From contig PKCL01000183.1 in assembly GCA_002862165.1 (NCBI GenBank), positions 1 to 8,334 of the forward strand: a stretch of 8,334 nucleotides of DNA, given 5' to 3'. Source of the DNA: Planctomycetaceae bacterium. GTDB lineage: Bacteria; Planctomycetota; Planctomycetia; Pirellulales; UBA1268. Below the pieces are notes generated by a model. That model was not told the DNA's origin and did no database searches. It saw only the letters and a program-made list of their open reading frames with translations. How positions within the stretch are numbered: position 1 is the first letter of the stretch; each line of letters starts with the position of its first letter. Positions 7,466 to 8,334 of the stretch are shown piece by piece. The position numbers were made by a program, and so were the translations under genes.

Positions 7466-7855
7466 ATGATACTGCAACACCTTTTCGTGTATGGAACACT
7501 GCGGCCAAACCTTGCATCAAGTGAAGCCCAGCAACTTCTTGCTGAAATAAAAATAGTTGGATCAGCTACCGTTCAGGGAACACTCTACGATTTCGGTGAT
7601 TTTCCTGGAGTCACAAAAGGAGATGGGATTGTTCATGGTGACTTACTTTGTTTGTCTCATATTGAACAACTAAGTCCTTTTGATGCCTATGAAGAATGTC
7701 ATGGCATCTCACCCCTTTTTACTCGTTCAAGTACAAAAGCTCGGTTACATAATGGCGTTTACATGCCGGCTTGGATTTACTTGTACAGCCGTGATACTAA
7801 AACCGGCACCCAGATTATGAGTGGTGACTATGGCCAATACATTGAAGAACGCTGA
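7466..7855 (+). CDS. Gamma-glutamylcyclotransferase-like (AIG2/GGCT fold) protein
   Basis: Members of this fold release 5-oxoproline from gamma-glutamyl peptides or amines, or act on related bonds; the exact substrate cannot be told here. In the 129-residue form the family landmarks are in order: FVYGTLRP (7-14), the substrate-cavity signature; GTLYDFGDFPG (38-48); VHGDLLCL (57-63, interrupted by nearby hydrophobics); and DAYEEC (73-78), whose E76 aligns with the catalytic Glu of the LDxYEG motif. AWIYLY (102-107) and MSGDYGQY near the C terminus complete the domain. The frame is open back to a GTG at 7364, but those extra 34 residues do not resemble the family, whose members begin a few residues before the YGTL motif; I therefore use the ATG at 7466. 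Neither start has a clear ribosome site. It stands alone, with a terminator-like structure downstream. Confidence 0.85.
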   Translation: MILQHLFVYGTLRPNLASSEAQQLLAEIKIVGSATVQGTLYDFGDFPGVTKGDGIVHGDLLCLSHIEQLSPFDAYEECHGISPLFTRSSTKARLHNGVYMPAWIYLYSRDTKTGTQIMSGDYGQYIEER

Positions 7856-7871
7856 AAAAAATAGATAATAG

Positions 7872-7982
7872 AAAGGGCTTGTGATCCTAGAAGTTGAAGC
7901 TAATTTTCTAGCAACAGATTCAAGGAATGCTAAATTTTCAGGCGTTCAACATAGACGTGTTGCAGAAGGAAGCCCTTTTTTT
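7872..7982 (+). terminator. Long inverted repeat with seven-T tail: intrinsic terminator or structured RNA after the cyclotransferase-like gene
   Basis: AAAGGGCTT (7872-7880) is exactly complementary to AAGCCCTTT (7970-7978), and the right arm runs into seven T (7976-7982). The 89 bases between the arms can fold further: CTAGAA/TTCTAG (7887-7892 with 7906-7911), ATTC/GAAT (7918-7921 with 7925-7928), and TGTTG (7958-7962) pairing with either CAACA (7947-7951) or the GCAACA at 7911-7916. It starts 17 bases after the upstream stop codon. The T-run supports termination; the large interior is unusual for a simple terminator. Confidence 0.55.
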
Positions 7983-8008
7983 AAGATGTTTAAACGGTAG
8001 TTTTCAGA

Positions 8009-8024
8009 TGGCATGAAGTTTGCT
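8009..8024 (+). promoter_or_regulatory. Sigma-54 (RpoN) promoter of the glutamine synthetase gene
   Basis: TGGCATGAAGTTTGCT matches the -24/-12 consensus TGGCACGNNNNTTGCW at all but one fixed position (T for C in the -24 half). GG and GC have the obligatory spacing. Transcription should begin near 8035, leaving a leader of about 169 bases. Sigma-54 control through NtrC is the classic arrangement for glutamine synthetase genes. I did not find a clear NtrC (TGCAC-N-GTGCA type) or IHF site upstream. Confidence 0.8.
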
Positions 8025-8072
8025 TCGTGTACGGTACTAAAGCTTCGGCTCTATTAGACAACGAACAGGCGG

Positions 8073-8124
8073 CTGCATCCAAATGGAACTCCTCGGCTTC
8101 TTCTCGGCCCTGCCGGAGATGCAG
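8073..8124 (+). other. Predicted stem-loop in the glutamine synthetase leader
   Basis: CTGCATC (8073-8079) pairs perfectly with GATGCAG (8118-8124). Inside, CTCC (8089-8092) can pair with GGAG (8115-8118, sharing one base with the outer stem) and GGC (8095-8097) with GCC (8107-8109). It lies in the GC-rich part of the predicted leader. It does not resemble the glutamine riboswitch that I know. Confidence 0.4.
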
Positions 8125-8203
8125 ATCGATGTTGTGTCGTCCTGCAGTCGACTAGCTTCAATGTTTTCTAATCCTCCCTCAAAACTAAGGACGAACTTCA
8201 GTT

Positions 8204-8334
8204 ATGGGCACGAAATCGAAACTGGAATACATCTGGCTTGATGGCTATAAGCCAACCCAAAGCCTTCGATCGAAGACTCGAATTGAGTCAGATTTTGGTG
8301 GTACTCTTGAAGAGTGCCCAATGTGGTCTTTTGA
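8204..8334 (+). CDS. Glutamine synthetase, eukaryotic-type (GSII-like), 3' partial
   Basis: The enzyme makes glutamine from glutamate, ammonia and ATP in the cytoplasm. Forty-three codons are visible before the right edge. KLEYIWLDGYKPTQSLRSKT (6-25) and the following TLEECPMWSF (34-43) are the beta-grasp N-terminal domain of the GSII-like family; the next residues should be the DGSST motif. This is not the GlnA (GSI) type N terminus. The ATG at 8204 is the first start after an in-frame TAA at 8186-8188, and AAGGA (8187-8191) precedes it by 12 bases, a little long. A sigma-54 promoter 180 bases upstream indicates nitrogen control. The C-terminal catalytic domain is outside the window, so activity and exact subclass cannot be judged; the symbol glnII would fit if confirmed. 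Confidence 0.88.
   Translation, partial: MGTKSKLEYIWLDGYKPTQSLRSKTRIESDFGGTLEECPMWSF

Larger units (their letters stand above)
7856..8203. other. 348-base intergenic control region before the glutamine synthetase gene
   Basis: I find no convincing protein gene here. From left to right it holds a terminator-like multi-stem inverted repeat (7872-7982), a sigma-54 promoter (8009-8024), and a leader of about 169 bases with a 7-bp stem (8073-8124). Composition shifts inside it: 7861-7980 is about 38% GC, while 8041-8160 is about 55%. Confidence 0.7.

Noticed and set aside
7893..7950. Integron attC-like site (GTTGAAG and GTTCAAC core-like heptamers)
   Set aside because: The two heptamers are in the wrong order for attC, one fails the GTTRRRY pattern, and there is no integrase or cassette array nearby.
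7881..8000. GTG-started 39-codon open frame with GAAAGGG upstream
   Set aside because: The Shine-Dalgarno-like bases form the left arm of the terminator-like repeat and are too close to the GTG. The frame runs through the T7 tail, and the peptide resembles nothing I know.
8050..8190. - strand open frame opposite the leader
   Set aside because: It has no ATG, GTG or TTG at a sensible place (only an ATT after GGAGGA), its peptide is low in information, and it lies opposite a predicted leader.
8035..8203. Glutamine riboswitch in the glutamine synthetase leader
   Set aside because: I could not find the conserved core of the glnA/glutamine motif.
8083..8241. 52-residue open frame starting in the glutamine synthetase leader
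   Set aside because: It runs into the glutamine synthetase gene in another frame, has no ribosome site, and is best explained by the GC-rich leader.

Overview
The window is about 42-45% GC by eye and looks like an ordinary chromosomal segment of a Gram-negative bacterium, most likely a proteobacterium. The main pointers are the enlarged PstC and PstA permeases, which resemble the long forms of gamma-proteobacterial type, together with SelO, DUF2798 and DUF1653 genes and a sigma-54-type promoter. I cannot name the genus.

Region 1 (1-5118, + strand) is a phosphate-uptake operon in the order pstC-pstA-pstB-phoU. pstC enters already open from the left edge. pstC and pstA overlap by 11 bases, and the next gaps are 56 and 42 bases. 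The genes encode the two membrane subunits and the ATPase of the high-affinity Pst importer, then the PhoU regulator. Both permeases are far longer than the E. coli subunits. PstC carries a WD40-like repeat region before its membrane part, and PstA carries a roughly 255-residue insert with a coiled coil after its first helix. The binding protein PstS and any Pho box would lie left of the window.

Region 2 (5125-7261, - strand) is convergent with phoU. It holds a small two-helix DUF2798 membrane protein, the protein-AMPylating pseudokinase SelO, and a DUF1653 protein. In transcription order DUF1653 comes first, then SelO, probably as one unit. DUF2798 appears to have its own promoter. For SelO a GTG start at 6931 is better supported than the longer ATG at 7009.

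Region 3 (7262-8334, + strand) starts with a divergent intergenic stretch containing three phased AAATAGAT repeats, followed by a gamma-glutamylcyclotransferase-like gene. A 348-base intergenic region comes next. It holds a terminator-like multi-stem structure ending in seven T, a near-perfect sigma-54 promoter, and a long, comparatively GC-rich leader with a predicted stem. These precede the first 43 codons of a eukaryotic-type (GSII-like) glutamine synthetase, cut by the right edge.

Overall the window combines phosphate acquisition with a nitrogen-regulated glutamine synthetase and several redox or housekeeping genes. I see no mobile element, CRISPR array, defence island, tRNA or rRNA, and no convincing new multigene system. 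The most interesting signals are the GSII control region and the enlarged Pst permeases.
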